64,000 nucleotides of DNA from assembly GCA_963565915.1 (NCBI GenBank), contig OY751488.1, positions 434,001 through 498,000 of the forward strand, given 5' to 3'. The DNA is from Entoloma clypeatum (Eukaryota > Basidiomycota > Agaricomycetes > Agaricales > Entolomataceae). The notes beneath the pieces are model-generated. The model did no database searches, was not told where the DNA came from, and worked only from the letters and a program-made list of their open reading frames with translations. The position numbers and the translations under genes are program-made. Position 1 is the first letter of the stretch; each line of letters begins with the position of its first letter. This document shows, in pieces, positions 1 through 11,871 of the stretch.

Positions 1-2076
1 CCATTACATAAATTAACAAGAAAAGAAACAATCTGGAATTGGAAAGAGGAACAGAAGGAAGCATTTGATATGCTAAAGAAATTATTTACGGAAGCACCTA
101 TATTAGTATCTCCCGATCCGGATCAGAAGTTGAGAGTAGAATCAGATGCATCGGACTTTGCTACAGGAGCAATTCTATCTATGGAATGTGAGGATGAGAA
201 ATGGAGGCCATGTGCCTTTCTATCTAAAGGATTGAATGACGTGGAACGAAATTACGATGTACACGATAAAGAAATGCTAGGCATAATTCGAGCGCTGGAA
301 GCATGGAGACACCACCTTGAAGGAGCCAAACATGAGGCCGAGATCTGGACCGATCATAAAAACCTCGAGTACTTCATGCAGGGATGAAAGCTTAATCGCA
401 GACAAGCACACTGGGTGTTGTATCTAACATGTTTCAATTTCAAATTAATACACAAGGCTGGCACCTCAATGGGAAAGGCGGATGCTCTTTCGAGAAGGGT
501 CGATCATAGAAAGGGGGTGGAAAATGACAATGAAGACGTAACATTATTAAAACCCGAATACTTCCACTTGCGAGCAATGGATCGAGGTCACATACTTATT
601 GATGGACAAGAAAGTAAACTATTAAAACGCATCAGGGATGCCAAGGAGTTTGATGAACAAATGTTGAAAGCAGTGGAAGAGTTAAAAAAAACAAATACCA
701 AAACATTGCACGCAGATGAATGGCACGAAGAGCAGGGACTCTGGTTACATAGAGGAAAGGTTTATGTTCTGAAAAGTCAGGAACTCAGGGAGGAAATAAT
801 TAAATTACACCACGACAACCCAGTTGCAGGACACCCAGGGCAGTGGAAGACCCTGGAATTGGTTACACATAATTATTGGTGGCCTAGTATTACAAACATG
901 GTCAAAGCATACATTGAGGGCTGCGACAGATGTCAATGATCAAAAAACGTGCCTCAACCGCTAGCCGGTAAATTAAAAGCAAACACGGAACATGCAGGAC
1001 CATGGAAACATGTTACAGCAGATTTTACTGTAGGACTCCCAGAAGCTCAGGGGCACAACACAGTATTAGTCGTGGCTTGCAGATCGACAAAGCAATCACA
1101 CTTTATCAAAACATGCAATGAAGTCTCAGCAGAAGGATTAGCTAAACTATATTGGGACGAAGTCTGGAAACTTCATGGACTGCCGGAATCGTTAATGTCA
1201 GACCGAGGACCACAATTTGCGGCAATATTTATGAAGGAACTAGATAAAATATTGGGGATCACAACTAAATTATCAACGGCATATCATCCGCAAACAGACG
1301 GACAGACGGAACACATCAACCAGGAGTTGGAGCAATATCTAAGATCATTTATTTCCCATCAGCAAACAGATTGGCCCGAATGGATGGCAACCGCGGAGTT
1401 CGCCTATAATAATAAAATTCACATGGCAACTCAGTTTTCGCTGTTCTATGTAAATTATGGGTTTAACCCTAGGATGGGCGTAGAACCTCGGAGGGCAGAA
1501 AAGTCAGAACTGGGAAAAGAATTTGCAGAGCGAATGAAGAAGATTCATGAGGAGGCAGAAGCGGCGCTAGTAAAAGCACGAGAAGAGATGGAATGGTATG
1601 TGAACCTGAAACAGGGTGATGCACCAGTTTACAAAGTTGGCGACAAAGTTTGGTTATCGACTAAAGACCTGAAGTTGAACCGACCCTTAAAGAAACTTGC
1701 CAAATGATGGATCGGACCCTATACCATAACCAAAATCATTTCGTCACACGCTGTAGAACTTAAATTACCAAAAACTTGGAAAATCCACCCGGTTATCAAT
1801 GTATCACGGATCCGGTTATTTAAAGAACCACTATTTAAATCACAAAGAGTGCAAGCACCAAATCCCATAGTTATCAATGGCGAAGATGTCACTAAAGTTA
1901 TTGACTCAATGTTGAAGAGAGGAAAGCTGGAATATTTAGTGCAATGGGAGGGTCTGACTCAGGACCACAACACATAGGAACCCAAGGATCACCTGGAACA
2001 TGCCAAGGAAGCGGTGGAGGACTTCTTTAAATTAAACCCGAATGCACCCCAGCACTTACCACGCAAACATCTTTGA
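1..2076 (+). pseudogene. Gypsy-1 pol: RNase H, integrase, chromodomain (broken)
   Basis: One frame runs from base 1 to the TGA at 2074-2076 and is interrupted by TGA at 385, TGA at 937, TGA at 1705 and TAG at 1975. RNase H begins near 130 (DASDFATGAIL) and includes a TDHKNLEYF-type motif near 350. The integrase HHCC domain spans about 808-936. The catalytic triad is D at 1021, D at 1201 (MSDRGPQF) and E at 1309; the last two have 35 residues between them, as expected for D,D-35-E. A chromodomain (KLEYLVQWEGL) lies near 1920-2040. The first three stops fit CGA-to-TGA change, and the TAG falls where the chromodomain W of WEP is expected. It would act in reverse transcription and chromatin-targeted integration, but this copy cannot encode it intact. 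Confidence 0.92.
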
Positions 2077-2166
2077 AGGATTGGAATTTAAACCATATGA
2101 GAATTTCACGGACACCCCGGACAACATCATATCTCGCCTGGAAGTCGAGATCTAGAAAGGGGGTAA

Positions 2167-2500
2167 TGTTATGATTATATTTTTACTTTATCTTATCTTA
2201 TCTCGATCTTATCTTATCTACATCATATCATACATGAGGACATCTTATCATTATCGTGCAGCATGACGCTGCCACAATGCAGCCTCATGGAATTTACATA
2301 TATAAGTAGGGTACTTTCACTTGTATTTGATAGCTTGTTCTCTTGAGATTCCCGTTGGGTCTCTTGGCAATACAGTTCTCTCATTATCTTTCCACTTTGT
2401 TCCTAAGTTTGGGCTCGCGACGTCGTTTGACTTAGCGTCGCCTCAACAAGTACTCCCAATGGTGATTGTACCTGTCTTCAATTTGTCGCAAAATCTAACA
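2167..2500 (+). repeat. 3' LTR of Gypsy-1
   Basis: A 334-bp segment starts TGTTAT and ends CTAACA, giving the TG..CA ends and a 5-bp inverted terminus (TGTTA/TAACA) typical of LTRs. It follows the purine-rich stretch AGAAAGGGGGTAA, a plausible polypurine tract. A TATATAAG box near 2299 is a likely LTR promoter. The mate LTR is outside the window, so the boundaries rest on one copy. Confidence 0.75.
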
Positions 2501-3545
2501 TGTGGTGTCAATCAAAAAATACTTGATGAAAGTCGCCCATAAGCATCGTACCCCTGCGGATCCTTGTCAAACTTGTCAAGGAACTCGATGCCTATGATAA
2601 GCTGGGTAAATGTTGGGTGGTTGAATCCTTGGTGGTCGGATTTTTTCCCAGAAGTGCGGATTGGTGGATCAAATGGCCCCAAGATGTTCGCCACAATGTC
2701 AAGGCCTCGTAGCTTGAGACTGCTGGTGTCGTCACCCCACACTCCAGTCGTACCTTTACATAGCTATAGATTGATGTGAATATATGTGTCAAAATAATCA
2801 TAGAAAATCGATATGTACTCCTCTGATGAAGGTATTCTCAAATTTAGGTTGCTTTTCTATCTTTGTGAGGTCCTTGGTGAAGTGAGGGTTCTTGCGGAGT
2901 TTGTGGGAGACCCTAAGCTCGATGTCAAATCTTTTCAGAAAGCTAGTAGCTAGCCATCAGGAGAGCTCAAAAATAAGGGCATATAGTCAACTTACTCGAC
3001 CTCATTGTCATACTCTTCAGCATCCAATCTCAGCCCAAGTTGAAGGACATTGTACCAAGGGATAAACAAGTGTTTGCTTCTTGTGATCCAGTGCGTGATT
3101 GACTTGTACCGATTGTAGATGCCATCTACTGAGTCCACATTGTCTTCCTCAACCCTGTGCGGCGAATAGTGGAGAGATTGAAATAGGGTACAGAAGGTAA
3201 GTACCTGACTTTCTTGGCCTTCCCATTCATCCTGCTTACATTGCATCACTTGTGTTTCTTGGTCGCCTCGGTGGGCTTGGATGCAGCATTGGACCTTACA
3301 GTTCGAGAGGATGTGGGTCGGGGGCCAGTCGGAGCGGAGCGAGCCATGGGAAGGCCAAGACAGGAGCGGAATGAGATGGGGGCAGGATGGAGGCAGACGA
3401 GGCAATGGTGGCGGTTCAAGATCAAGAGTGTTTTGTTGATTGACTTGTCGCATTGACACATGTATTAAGTCACGTGCTTCAGTTGTTCTCGTCTGTTTCA
3501 GCACCCATAGCTCTACCAATGATGAAGTATGTCATGCCTCCTGTT
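2501..3545. other. Degraded minus-strand host sequence, unidentified
   Basis: No intact gene is supported. On the minus strand, open stretches at 2742-2512 and 3519-2992 have ordinary protein-like composition, for example IPWYNVLQLGLRLDAEEYDN near 3060-3000. They look like exon fragments of one decayed gene, but I do not recognise the family. The Copia element begins just after this stretch, so some of it may be the flank of an interrupted gene. Confidence 0.35.
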
Positions 3546-3550
3546 ACTCA

Positions 3551-3859
3551 TGTTGAAACTTTTCCATCATGTAGATTAGATTAGATTAGATTACATCACG
3601 TGACCTTTACACATCTTCGATTACATACTTGTTTGGTTGGTACAAACAGTAGTACAGTATATAAGACCAGGAAACTGTCAATATCAACAAGTTGTCTCTT
3701 GACTCTTAACCAGCTCCATTGCTCTTACCAGCCTCAACTGCTCTCACCAGCCTCACCCCTTCAAACCATGTAAGTGGCTAGAACGGTTATGTAGAGTACT
3801 TCCACTGTAGCTGTGTTGCTCAGTACATCTGTGGCTAGCGCCCAGGTGGAACTTCAACA
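3551..3859 (+). repeat. 5' LTR of Copia
   Basis: The repeat starts TGTTGAAAC and ends CTTCAACA, so its ends are inverted (TGTTGAA/TTCAACA). It contains a GATTA microsatellite near 3572 and a TATATAAG promoter box near 3658. Relative to the 3' LTR it carries T where the 3' copy has C at four sites and C where the 3' copy has T at two; five of the six sites are CpG in one copy and TpG in the other. Confidence 0.96.
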
Positions 3860-3871
3860 GGTTATGGGCCC
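3860..3871 (+). promoter_or_regulatory. Copia primer binding site, half-tRNA (initiator Met) type
   Basis: GGTTATGGGCCC abuts the 5' LTR with no gap. It matches the form known from Drosophila copia, where priming uses an internal fragment of initiator tRNA-Met cleaved in the anticodon region rather than the tRNA 3' end. No TGG start is present, which argues against an ordinary 3'-tRNA primer. Confidence 0.75.
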
Positions 3872-4227
3872 CGGATAGCAGAGGGACTTGGGAACGCTGG
3901 CAACAGCGAGTACCTGCCCACTCTACCCTGGTTGGCAAAGAACCAATCGAAAGATCTAGGTTCTGAGTCTTACTTCTTCACATATGAACCTGGGAACGTC
4001 ATTACGACAAGTACCTGTCATGAAGCGTCCCTAAGGGGATTGACTTAGTACACATCATGTGGAAACATTGATTGTACCTCACACACTTCTGACAAAAAGA
4101 GTTTCTCCCACAACCACTATTCCTAAAGGGAATATGTTATGAGGAATCATTTATTTGTTTTCTCTAAAAATCAAATTCATAAAAAGAACATCACTGATTG
4201 GGAAAACTCCTTTTAGATTCATTAAAA

Positions 4228-5595
4228 ATGTCTACCTCTCGCTCCGCCCTTGACTCCATCGCTATCTTCGACGGCATCGACTACCAGAGTTGGGCCGAAA
4301 AAATGAAGTCGTACCTTCTCCATCAAGGAGTCTGGCACCTCGTATCCGGCGACATTGAGCGCCCCGACATCAAGGACTTTACGGTCACAGTCTCCACCCC
4401 TGCCTCCGCCACCTCGACATCTGCGACTCAGCCTCCAGTGGTCACTACTACCGTCGACCAACCCGCCTTCCACAAGGAAAGGAAGACCTGGATTAGAGAC
4501 GACGACATGGCTCTGGGTTCCATCCGTCTCAAAGTCTCCGAAGCAATCAGGAGGCACATCAAGGACGCCTCAACCTCAATGGAAGCCTGGACGTCATTGA
4601 AGGACTCCTATTCGAAGGTCTCCCCCGCCACCATTTTCGGCGACTTCAAGGCCGCTGCCTCCTTCAAGCTGTCGGATCGCGACCCCGTACCAGAAATTGA
4701 GCGCCTTGGATCACTCTTCACTCGCCTCAGTGACTCGAAATTCGTTGTGCCTGATCTGATGCAGGCTATGATCTTGGTGAGTGCTATTCCTGATGCCTGG
4801 TCGTCTCTCTCCACCGCCCTCTTCCAGGCCTACGATGCTGATGACTTCACATGGCAGGCCGTTGCCGACAGCATCATTTCGGGAAAGGGACGCTGGCGCA
4901 ACCAGAAGAAGCGCGCCAACAACGCGGACAACGAGTCCGACCACGCCGAGGAGATGGTCGAGTTCATTGCACCGGCCATTGAGCAACCCCCTCGTTATCC
5001 TGCTCCCTGTCCCCTTCCTCCTCGTCAACATGCCCCTTGTCATGCACCTGCCTTCACCACTATAACGGGCCGCGGGAAGACTATGAGTACCGCGCAGCCT
5101 GAGTCGGAGAAAATGCAGTCACTCCTGCAACGCATGAACCCACCTCCTTCTCAGTACACCGGGCTTCCCTCTGGAAAGCCGTCTGTGTGGAAAAAGAACG
5201 AGAGGGTGCGAAGACTCACCCGAGAAATCGGTGCTCAACCCTCTGGGTCAAACCTCCGTATCTTAGATACCATCATTCCTGACATCGACGAAAGGCCGGC
5301 TAAACAGCGTCGCGTAGCCCCGTCGATAGAAGAATCGCTGAAAATGATGGACATCGACCAGGAACGGATGGGGCCGGATGTGTTTGAAGACGAGATTGAA
5401 CTTGACGGTTTGTCAGAACTTTTTCTCAAACCTTACCAATTGCGGAATGCTAATAATACCTCTCAACAGATGTATGATATATTAGCCAGTACCAGTACAG
5501 AGTGCATAGATCACATTAGCAGTGATCTACATAAAAAATATATTAAACATTTCGCCTCTTGTACACATTGTAAGGAGAAAGAACGTGCACAATAG
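4228..5595 (+). CDS. Copia Gag (UBN2-like)
   Basis: I start at the ATG at 4228 (MSTSRSALDSIAIFDGIDYQ), about 455 aa, ending at TAG 5593. The N-terminal half has the Copia Gag pattern (FDG..YQSWAEKM, LHQGVWHLVSG, AWTSLKDSYSK), which in other elements builds the virus-like particle. The C-terminus is proline- and charge-rich, and only a weak cysteine cluster (CTHCKEK) is seen, not a canonical CCHC knuckle. The reading frame continues directly into the protease motif after the TAG, so the stop may be a CAG-to-TAG mutation or a readthrough site (context CAA TAG ATA). Confidence 0.85.
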   Translation: MSTSRSALDSIAIFDGIDYQSWAEKMKSYLLHQGVWHLVSGDIERPDIKDFTVTVSTPASATSTSATQPPVVTTTVDQPAFHKERKTWIRDDDMALGSIRLKVSEAIRRHIKDASTSMEAWTSLKDSYSKVSPATIFGDFKAAASFKLSDRDPVPEIERLGSLFTRLSDSKFVVPDLMQAMILVSAIPDAWSSLSTALFQAYDADDFTWQAVADSIISGKGRWRNQKKRANNADNESDHAEEMVEFIAPAIEQPPRYPAPCPLPPRQHAPCHAPAFTTITGRGKTMSTAQPESEKMQSLLQRMNPPPSQYTGLPSGKPSVWKKNERVRRLTREIGAQPSGSNLRILDTIIPDIDERPAKQRRVAPSIEESLKMMDIDQERMGPDVFEDEIELDGLSELFLKPYQLRNANNTSQQMYDILASTSTECIDHISSDLHKKYIKHFASCTHCKEKERAQ

Positions 5596-8500
5596 ATATT
5601 AGATTCCGGTGCTTCTCTACACTTTACGCATGAGTTCAAAGACTTTGCATACTACAGACCTCTTACGGTCAAGCGATTCGTTCAAACTGCTGCTAAAGAA
5701 AAGAAACTGGAAATACTCGGAGTTGGGGCTGTTCCAGTACGGCACACCCTAAATGGGGAAATTAAAACCCATCTTCTCAGACCGGTATTCTACATCCCGG
5801 ACATGGACACACGCCTATTGTCCTTAGGCATCTTTCTTAACCATGGTTACAAAGTAGACAGGACTCGTGGAGAAATCAACATCTCCAAAGGGCTGAACAA
5901 AATCCAGTTTTCGCCCCACATCCTCGGACAAACCATTTACTGGTTAGACACTGAAATACGCTACGATCAGATCCATGCGATCTTGAGCGAAATTACTGTC
6001 GAAACATGGCACAAGTGTCTTGGTCACCCAAATGATCAAGCACTTCGAAAGATTCCCACTAGTACCAAAGGGGTACCTGAGACACTAGTATGTGAGAAAT
6101 CACAGGAAAGTTGTACAGGTTGCCTCAAAGGGAAAATGCCGAATCAATCATACCCCAATTCGATGACAAGAGCAACTGAAACCTTCGATCTTATCCATTC
6201 CGATCTCAAACAGATATCCACGGCATCTTATCACAAATACAAATATTTCCTTACATTTTTGGACGACTTCTCATCCCACGTCTGGGTCGTCTTGCTTAGA
6301 AAGAAGTCTGATGCCACCACGGCACTAAGATAATTTCTTGCGATGATCCAGAATCAGTTCGCTGCTACCCCTAAAAAGTGGCGAGTTGATGGAGGTGGAG
6401 AGTTCGACGAATACAAGGATGTACTTGCCGATCATGGAATTCTGATCGACATCACGCTCCCATATCAGCATCAGCAGAATGGTAGAGCACAAAGGATCAA
6501 TCGAACTCTATGGGAAAAATCTCAGGCCTTGCGCTTCGACGTGTGTCTACCACCTATGTGGTGGGAATTCTGTTTGGAACATGCAGCGTTCCTCTACAAC
6601 AGAACCCCCATGCAGCGTCTTGAATGGAAAACCCCTTATTTCAGGGTGACTAATGAGATCCCGAGTCTTCGGATGCCAGGCATATGTATATATCCCAAAA
6701 GAGAAATGGAAAAACTCCCTGGAATCCAGATCACGATTGATGATTTATCTCGGATCGAAACCAGGAGTCAAAGGATACCGTTTTATGGATCCTGAGACTA
6801 ATACGATTTTCATGGGTGGGAAAGCGATCTTTGATGAGAGCAAGTACCCTAGATGCCACATTGACCCTTTGCCAGAAAACCATCCAGAAATGGAAAACCC
6901 AGAACCGGCTGATGAGTTTGAGGACCTCATCCCCGGAAATGATGACAATGACAGTCATAACGAAACACCTCACAACCCTGTTCCTACCAGACAGGATCAC
7001 CCTGAATCAGACAATGATTTGCCGCTTAGCGAGCCCGATGACGAGCCACGAGTACCCACTCCGGAACCTGAACAAGTACCAGATCGACCGATCAGGGAAC
7101 AATGAGTTCGGAGAATGCCAGGTAGCATCTATGGGGAAGACACCCCTGCTTCTGATCTTGAAAAAATGGATCGAAGACGTAGATTAGGCGGTCAATCGGC
7201 ATGGATGAATGATCTCCTAATGGAGGCAATCTCTATCCAAGTGGGCATCATCGAAATGTCACACAAAGACATATACCCTCTTCCAAACAAAGAAGATTGG
7301 TATGCGGCAGAACGAAAAGAGCTAGACATGCTCAAAAGCCGCGGGGTGATCACGGAGTTAGTACCCCTACCCACAGGAAGGAAAGCTCTAAAGAACAAAT
7401 GGGTTTACAATGAAAAATCCAACAGGCGTCTGAAAGCGCGTCTTGTCGCAAAAGGCTTCTCACAGGTAGAAGGAATCGACTTTGATCAGATCTTCTCACC
7501 AGTAGTGAGGTACGAGACTGTCCGATTGATTCTGGCATTGACAGCCCTTGAAGGGTGGTTCATGACACTCTTGGACGTCTCATCAGCCTTCCTCTATGGA
7601 ACACTCCGTGAGGTAATTTACATGCGACAGCCTGAGGGCTACATAGTAAAAGGGAAAGAGCACCTCATGTACCGACTATACAAAGCCCTATACGGACTCA
7701 AGCAGGCCGCATTAGCCTGGTGGAGGGAACTCGATTCCTCCATGAAAAAGCTCGGCTTTGTCCGGCTTCACTCCGATGCGGGAGTTTTCATTCACACAAG
7801 TACCAAAGGGGAAACTGTAATCGCCGTCATTTATGTCGATGACTCTGCTTTTCTTGGCACAAACTGGGAATACACGCTAGAAAAGAAGAAGGCCTTCATG
7901 ACAACATGGGAATGTAGGGACCTAGGCCACCTAGTCCCTGATGGGGAACCAAAGGAATTTCTCTCAATCCAAATAAGGCAACGTGGGAAGAGGATCTTCA
8001 TTGATCAAGTACCTTACCTTGAGAAAATTCTTGCACGCATGGGGATGAGCGAATCTAATGCCACCCATACCCCACTCCCGATGGGCTACAAACCCATGAA
8101 GTCTGAAGATGAACCCAATGCGGAACTCAGATCCAAGTACCAATCCGTCATCGGATCATTATTGTACTTAATGATCGGGACAAGACCCGATATTTGTTTC
8201 GCCGTGATCAAAATGTCCCAATTCTCCGCAAACCCTACCAAACGCCATTTAGAAGTGGCTAGGGATATTTGCAGGTATTTGAAGGCAACAAAAAATTACG
8301 CGATCATGTACAATGGTGATTCTGGGAAAGGGATCTACGCATTCACAGACTCCGATTGGGCATCAGACGAAAATACCAGAAAGTCCACCACTGGTTACTT
8401 CATATCACTGGCATCTGGAGCAGTAACATGGGTTTCATCGGCGCAAAAAACCATTGCCCTCTCTTGCACGGAAGCAGAATACATGGCGCTATCAGATTGC

Positions 8501-8797
8501 AGTCGCGCAGTGACATGGCTTAGAAGCATGCTTGCCGAACTTGGGATGCAGATTGGATCAGTCCCGATCTATGGAGATAACAATGGCTCCGTCTTTATCG
8601 CATCCAACCCTGTAACTGAAAAGCGGTCCAAGCACATCGACGTGCGATTCCACTTCGTCAGAGAAAAAGTATCCGAAGGCATCATTACGGTCGAATTCAT
8701 CGAAGGAGTGAATAACCCTGCAGACCTTTTAACTAAGAATCTGGGGAAAATCCTCTTTAGCAAGTTTATCCCGTACTTTGGATTGCTTAAAAACTAG
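5596..8797 (+). pseudogene. Copia Pol: protease, integrase, RT, RNase H (broken)
   Basis: The aspartic protease motif LDSGASLHFTHEF follows at once in the gag frame. Integrase occupies about 6000-6800, with a zinc-binding HxxxH..CxxC region, and meets a TAA at 6331 between ALR and FLAM. A frameshift near 6650 moves the frame just before RVFGCQAYV. TGA at 7103 falls inside the acidic linker (REQ-stop-VRRMPG). From 7115 to 8797 RT and RNase H are intact for 560 codons, with LYGLKQA, YVDD at about 7830 and the RNase H ADLLTKNL end. The stops fit CAG, CAA and CGA changed by C-to-T. The preserved RT suggests recent death. Confidence 0.93.
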
Positions 8798-8850
8798 ACA
8801 AAAGAGTACCTATATGGGAAAAAGTAAGATGTATTTAGAAGTATGTACTA

Positions 8851-8862
8851 AATATGGGGGGG
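8851..8862 (+). promoter_or_regulatory. Copia polypurine tract
   Basis: AATATGGGGGGG directly precedes the 3' LTR, the position and composition expected of the plus-strand DNA primer. Confidence 0.8.
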
Positions 8863-9171
8863 TGTTGAAACTTTTCCATCATGTAGATTAGATTAGATTA
8901 GATTACATCATGTGACCTTTACACATCTTTGATTACATACTTGTTTGGTTGGTACAAACAGTAGTACAGTATATAAGACCAGGAAACTGTCAATATCAAC
9001 AAGTTGTCTCTTGACTCTTAACCAGCTCCATCGCTCTTACCAGCCTCAACCGCTCTCACCAGCCTCACCCCTCCAAACCATGTAAGTGGCTAGAACGGTT
9101 ACGTAGAGTACTTCCACTGTAGCTGTGTTGCTCAGTACATCTGTGGCTAGCGCCCAGGTGGAACTTCAACA
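8863..9171 (+). repeat. 3' LTR of Copia
   Basis: This is the 309-bp mate of the 5' LTR with identical length and ends, followed directly by the ACTCA target duplication. Confidence 0.96.
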
Positions 9172-9176
9172 ACTCA

Positions 9177-9691
9177 ACGATGTTCTCCATCTCCGCTCTG
9201 GTAAGGGCATTCTCTCAGGTGTCTGGATGATCAGGGATGCCTTGGGGACTAGTGAGAATGTTGTTTTTTTTGGAATTGGTGAGCCCTGTTTTCACTACCA
9301 TCCTTTTCAGTTCATTCAACTGTCCCTTTTAGATGTAATTGATGCCCTTTACTTGTTCTCTCTTGAGTTTCCCTTCAATACATTGGATTTCTGATATGTT
9401 CATAATTTCCGACATGTAAGGATCAAGAAAAAGTTAATCTGGCATACTGGAGAGGTGGGAGTGGTCAGGCAGGCTCGGAGCAAGGCTCGATGAGGGCAGG
9501 GCAAGGTCGCGGTATGATAGCAAGTGATGTGTCTACAACAGCTGGAACCTGCTATATAGTCTATGTCACATGATCATGTGGAGTCGGGCCAGAGGCCCTA
9601 CTCCAGGTGGCCCTTTTCTATATGGCGACGTCCTCGTCGCCTCTAGAAACACTTGCTTCAAGAAATGCGGTGAGACGCTGAAGTCCATCCC
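9177..9691. other. Non-coding or decayed flank
   Basis: After the Copia TSD a short open stretch (LNDVLHLRSGKGILSGVWMI) runs to about 9392 but has no recognisable domain. It lies opposite the minus-strand host material. I see no RNA gene or repeat here. Confidence 0.3.
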
Positions 9692-10740
9692 CTAAGGTCT
9701 TGAGGGCTTGTCCAAGGGTGGGGTCGTAGGCCTGATACCGGATGTTTTGTCAAGGGGAAGAGGTGGTATGGTGGTGCCGAGTACGACAGCGCGAGGGTTG
9801 AGGTAGGGTAGGTGTGTCATTTGGTTGGTTGTTACGAGATCGGCGGGGCTGAGCCTGGCATCTCCGAGAGCGATGTCGAAATGTTGCGAATGGCTTGGAC
9901 GAGGGGGAACACACTCCGCCCATGGAGAAACAGGCTTTGTATTCCATCTGATCCAGTTTAAAGTTCCATCTGAGCGGAAGGACAGATGCCACCTAAGGCC
10001 GTCCACGAGGTTGTTTCCTGGGTACTCTATTTTTTCGCCCTTCGCTAGGGCGGCTCTCAGATTTACCCATCCCTCAGTGGGCTCTGGATGATAGAGGCCA
10101 GTACCCCTATAGATCCAGATCTGATAGCGCGTTGTCGACGCAGTGTCTCCTGGGACAGGCAGCACTTGATGCAGCCAGAGATCCCCGAATTCGACAAGGC
10201 CGTGAGGAGAATTAGTAGGAAGCAATTTGGGTGGAGAAATGGGTTGTGAGGTTGATGATCTGTAGATGACAGCTCGCTGGCCATGCCTCTGCGAGACATC
10301 GATGCTGGTCCAAGTATATCTAAGACCGTTGATGGTAGACCCTTCTCCTCCAAGTGCAGAAGACCTTGTGGGGAAGGAGGTGATGAATATGCAGCCAAAA
10401 AAGGGTCCGGGACTTACGGCTCCAAAATATGGGAGGAGGCTTGTGGCTTTGTCTTCCAACCCTTGGATCGGGGGGTCGCTGTCTGACTTGAAGGGGGTAG
10501 CGTCGATGCTGAGCTTGGGGAGGGTGATTGCACCTGAGGAGGTGAAGCTGTCTCGTGACCTTGCGAAGGCAAATGCTGTTCCTGAACAGATGGAGGCGCA
10601 GGCACCTCATTGATATGTGAAGAGGATGTGGTCCATTGTATGCTGTTTACGAGATCGTTTCTCAACTTTGTCAGAAAAAGGTGGGCACGGAATGCACCCA
10701 GGGCGATCGTGATCAAGTAGTGGCTGTACATGCGGCTCAT
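9692..10740 (-). CDS. Hypothetical host gene, probably two exons
   Basis: Two overlapping minus-strand open stretches have protein-like composition. The upstream one (10740-10414) starts MSRMYSHYLITIALGAFRAH and becomes proline/serine-rich. The downstream one (10459-9692) carries YFGAVSPGPFFGCIF and continues through TRYQIWIYRGTGLYHPEP and LRWHLSFRSDGTLNW to a stop at 9692. The overlap suggests a splice or frameshift near 10430. I do not recognise the family; a tandem pair of unrelated fragments is also possible. Confidence 0.45.
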
Positions 10741-10862
10741 CCGCTTCAGGCCTGAACAGGAGCAGCGTTAATCGTCTCCATGGCTACAAAACAGGCACCC
10801 ACTGTTGTACATGTGGTCCTCTCTGGAAGCCGGAAGGCATGGCAGGAGGGGATCTCACGTGT

Positions 10863-11871
10863 TCATATGTAGTGGATGTCTCGCTGATTAGAGGAGTTGA
10901 AAAAGAAGGCAAAGGCACAGCAGCTGATGAAGACTGACCAGAAAGGCGGCCGAGGTCCTGCATTGGAAGAGGCGCGACAGTCCAAATCGGTGACCAGGTC
11001 CTCCCCGCTGTTGTTGTTGGAGGTGGAGGGAGGAATCGGGTGGTTGATGTCCTGCACTGCTGAACGGCACAATATGGATGGGCCCCACACTCCCCTATCG
11101 CGAGACATCGTCGTCAAGTACACTTGTAGGCATGGATCACATACCCTGACCGTAAAGTCTGGTAGGGTCCAGGAATGGCAAATTTTATGGACAGGGATCC
11201 TGATGGCTCCCCTGCGGCTCCAATTCTGCAAAGTAACTAGAGTGGTTATTTTGAACAAAAGAAAAATAACTTACTGATCTGAGAACAACATTAGAGGCAT
11301 CTGGGGAAGCTTCGGCAGAGGACAATGAATTCGATCTTCGGGGCGGAAATGCGAGCCCAATCTGCTCTTATATATAAGAGGCTGTGAGTACAAGTTGGCG
11401 TGACTTACGAGGGTGACGCCAGTGTGGTGGGACATATACCGGCTCTGGGAATGGAAAGTCAGGAAAAAATGACACTTCACGATGCAGATGCATCCTGCTT
11501 GCCTGAGGCCAGAGTCCCTGAAATTGTGGTGAGCTCCTATAGAGTCTGGACTATTCTGTGGCTTATCAAGTATGCGAAGGGGACGCCTTCCTTATTATAG
11601 ACACAATCCGGTGGTTTGTTTCCTGCAGTATTGCGGGGAAATCTTTTGCTGGCAAACCATTTAGTATACTCCAAACGGTGCTCTCCGGGCCGTCATTCAC
11701 ATGAAGGCTTGCCAAAGTGACCGCCGCAGATTGGACTTTGTGCGCTGACTCTTGATCGCCAAGACAGATCCTCTTCAAGGAGTCAGATATTTCTTTGAGG
11801 GTGTTCGCATTTGAGCCAATTACGTTGTTTGGGTCAGGGGCATGGAAGGGATTTGCCCTAGAATCACGCAA
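10863..11871 (-). CDS. Hypothetical host exons with a hydrophobic tail
   Basis: From 11871 to 11566 a minus-strand exon reads SNANTLKEISDSLKRICLGD and on to a stop. A splice-like donor (CAGTAAGTT near 11273) and an acceptor TTTGCAG near 11229 bound a possible intron of about 45 nt, followed by an exon running to 10863 that ends in a hydrophobic segment (FWSVFISCCAFAFFF). Phases do not join cleanly in my reading, so this may be a decayed gene. No family is recognised. Confidence 0.35.

Larger units (their letters stand above)
1..2500 (+). mobile_element. Ty3/Gypsy chromovirus, 3' half (Gypsy-1)
   Basis: The element enters the window already inside pol and ends with a 3' LTR. Domain order is the end of reverse transcriptase, RNase H, zinc-binding integrase N-terminus, integrase core, chromodomain, LTR, which is the standard chromovirus order. 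The 5' LTR, gag, protease and most of reverse transcriptase lie upstream of base 1, so the TSD cannot be tested. Four in-frame stops make this copy non-autonomous. Confidence 0.93.
3551..9171 (+). mobile_element. Complete Ty1/Copia LTR retrotransposon
   Basis: Two 309-bp LTRs (3551-3859 and 8863-9171) flank gag-protease-integrase-RT-RNase H in Copia order. The 5-bp TSD ACTCA is intact at 3546-3550 and 9172-9176, so this is an original insertion with both ends preserved. The LTRs differ at six positions by eye (about 98% identical), all transitions. Three nonsense codons and at least one frameshift inactivate the coding region, so this copy could move only with proteins supplied in trans. Confidence 0.96.

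Noticed and set aside
3214..3456. Plus-strand open frame opposite the decayed minus-strand fragment
   Set aside because: It overlaps the minus-strand stretch that has better composition and shows no domain.
5590..5598. Programmed stop-codon readthrough between Copia gag and protease (CAA TAG ATA)
   Set aside because: The following bases do not give a strong known readthrough context and other stops in the same element fit C-to-T mutation, so mutation is the simpler reading; not excluded.
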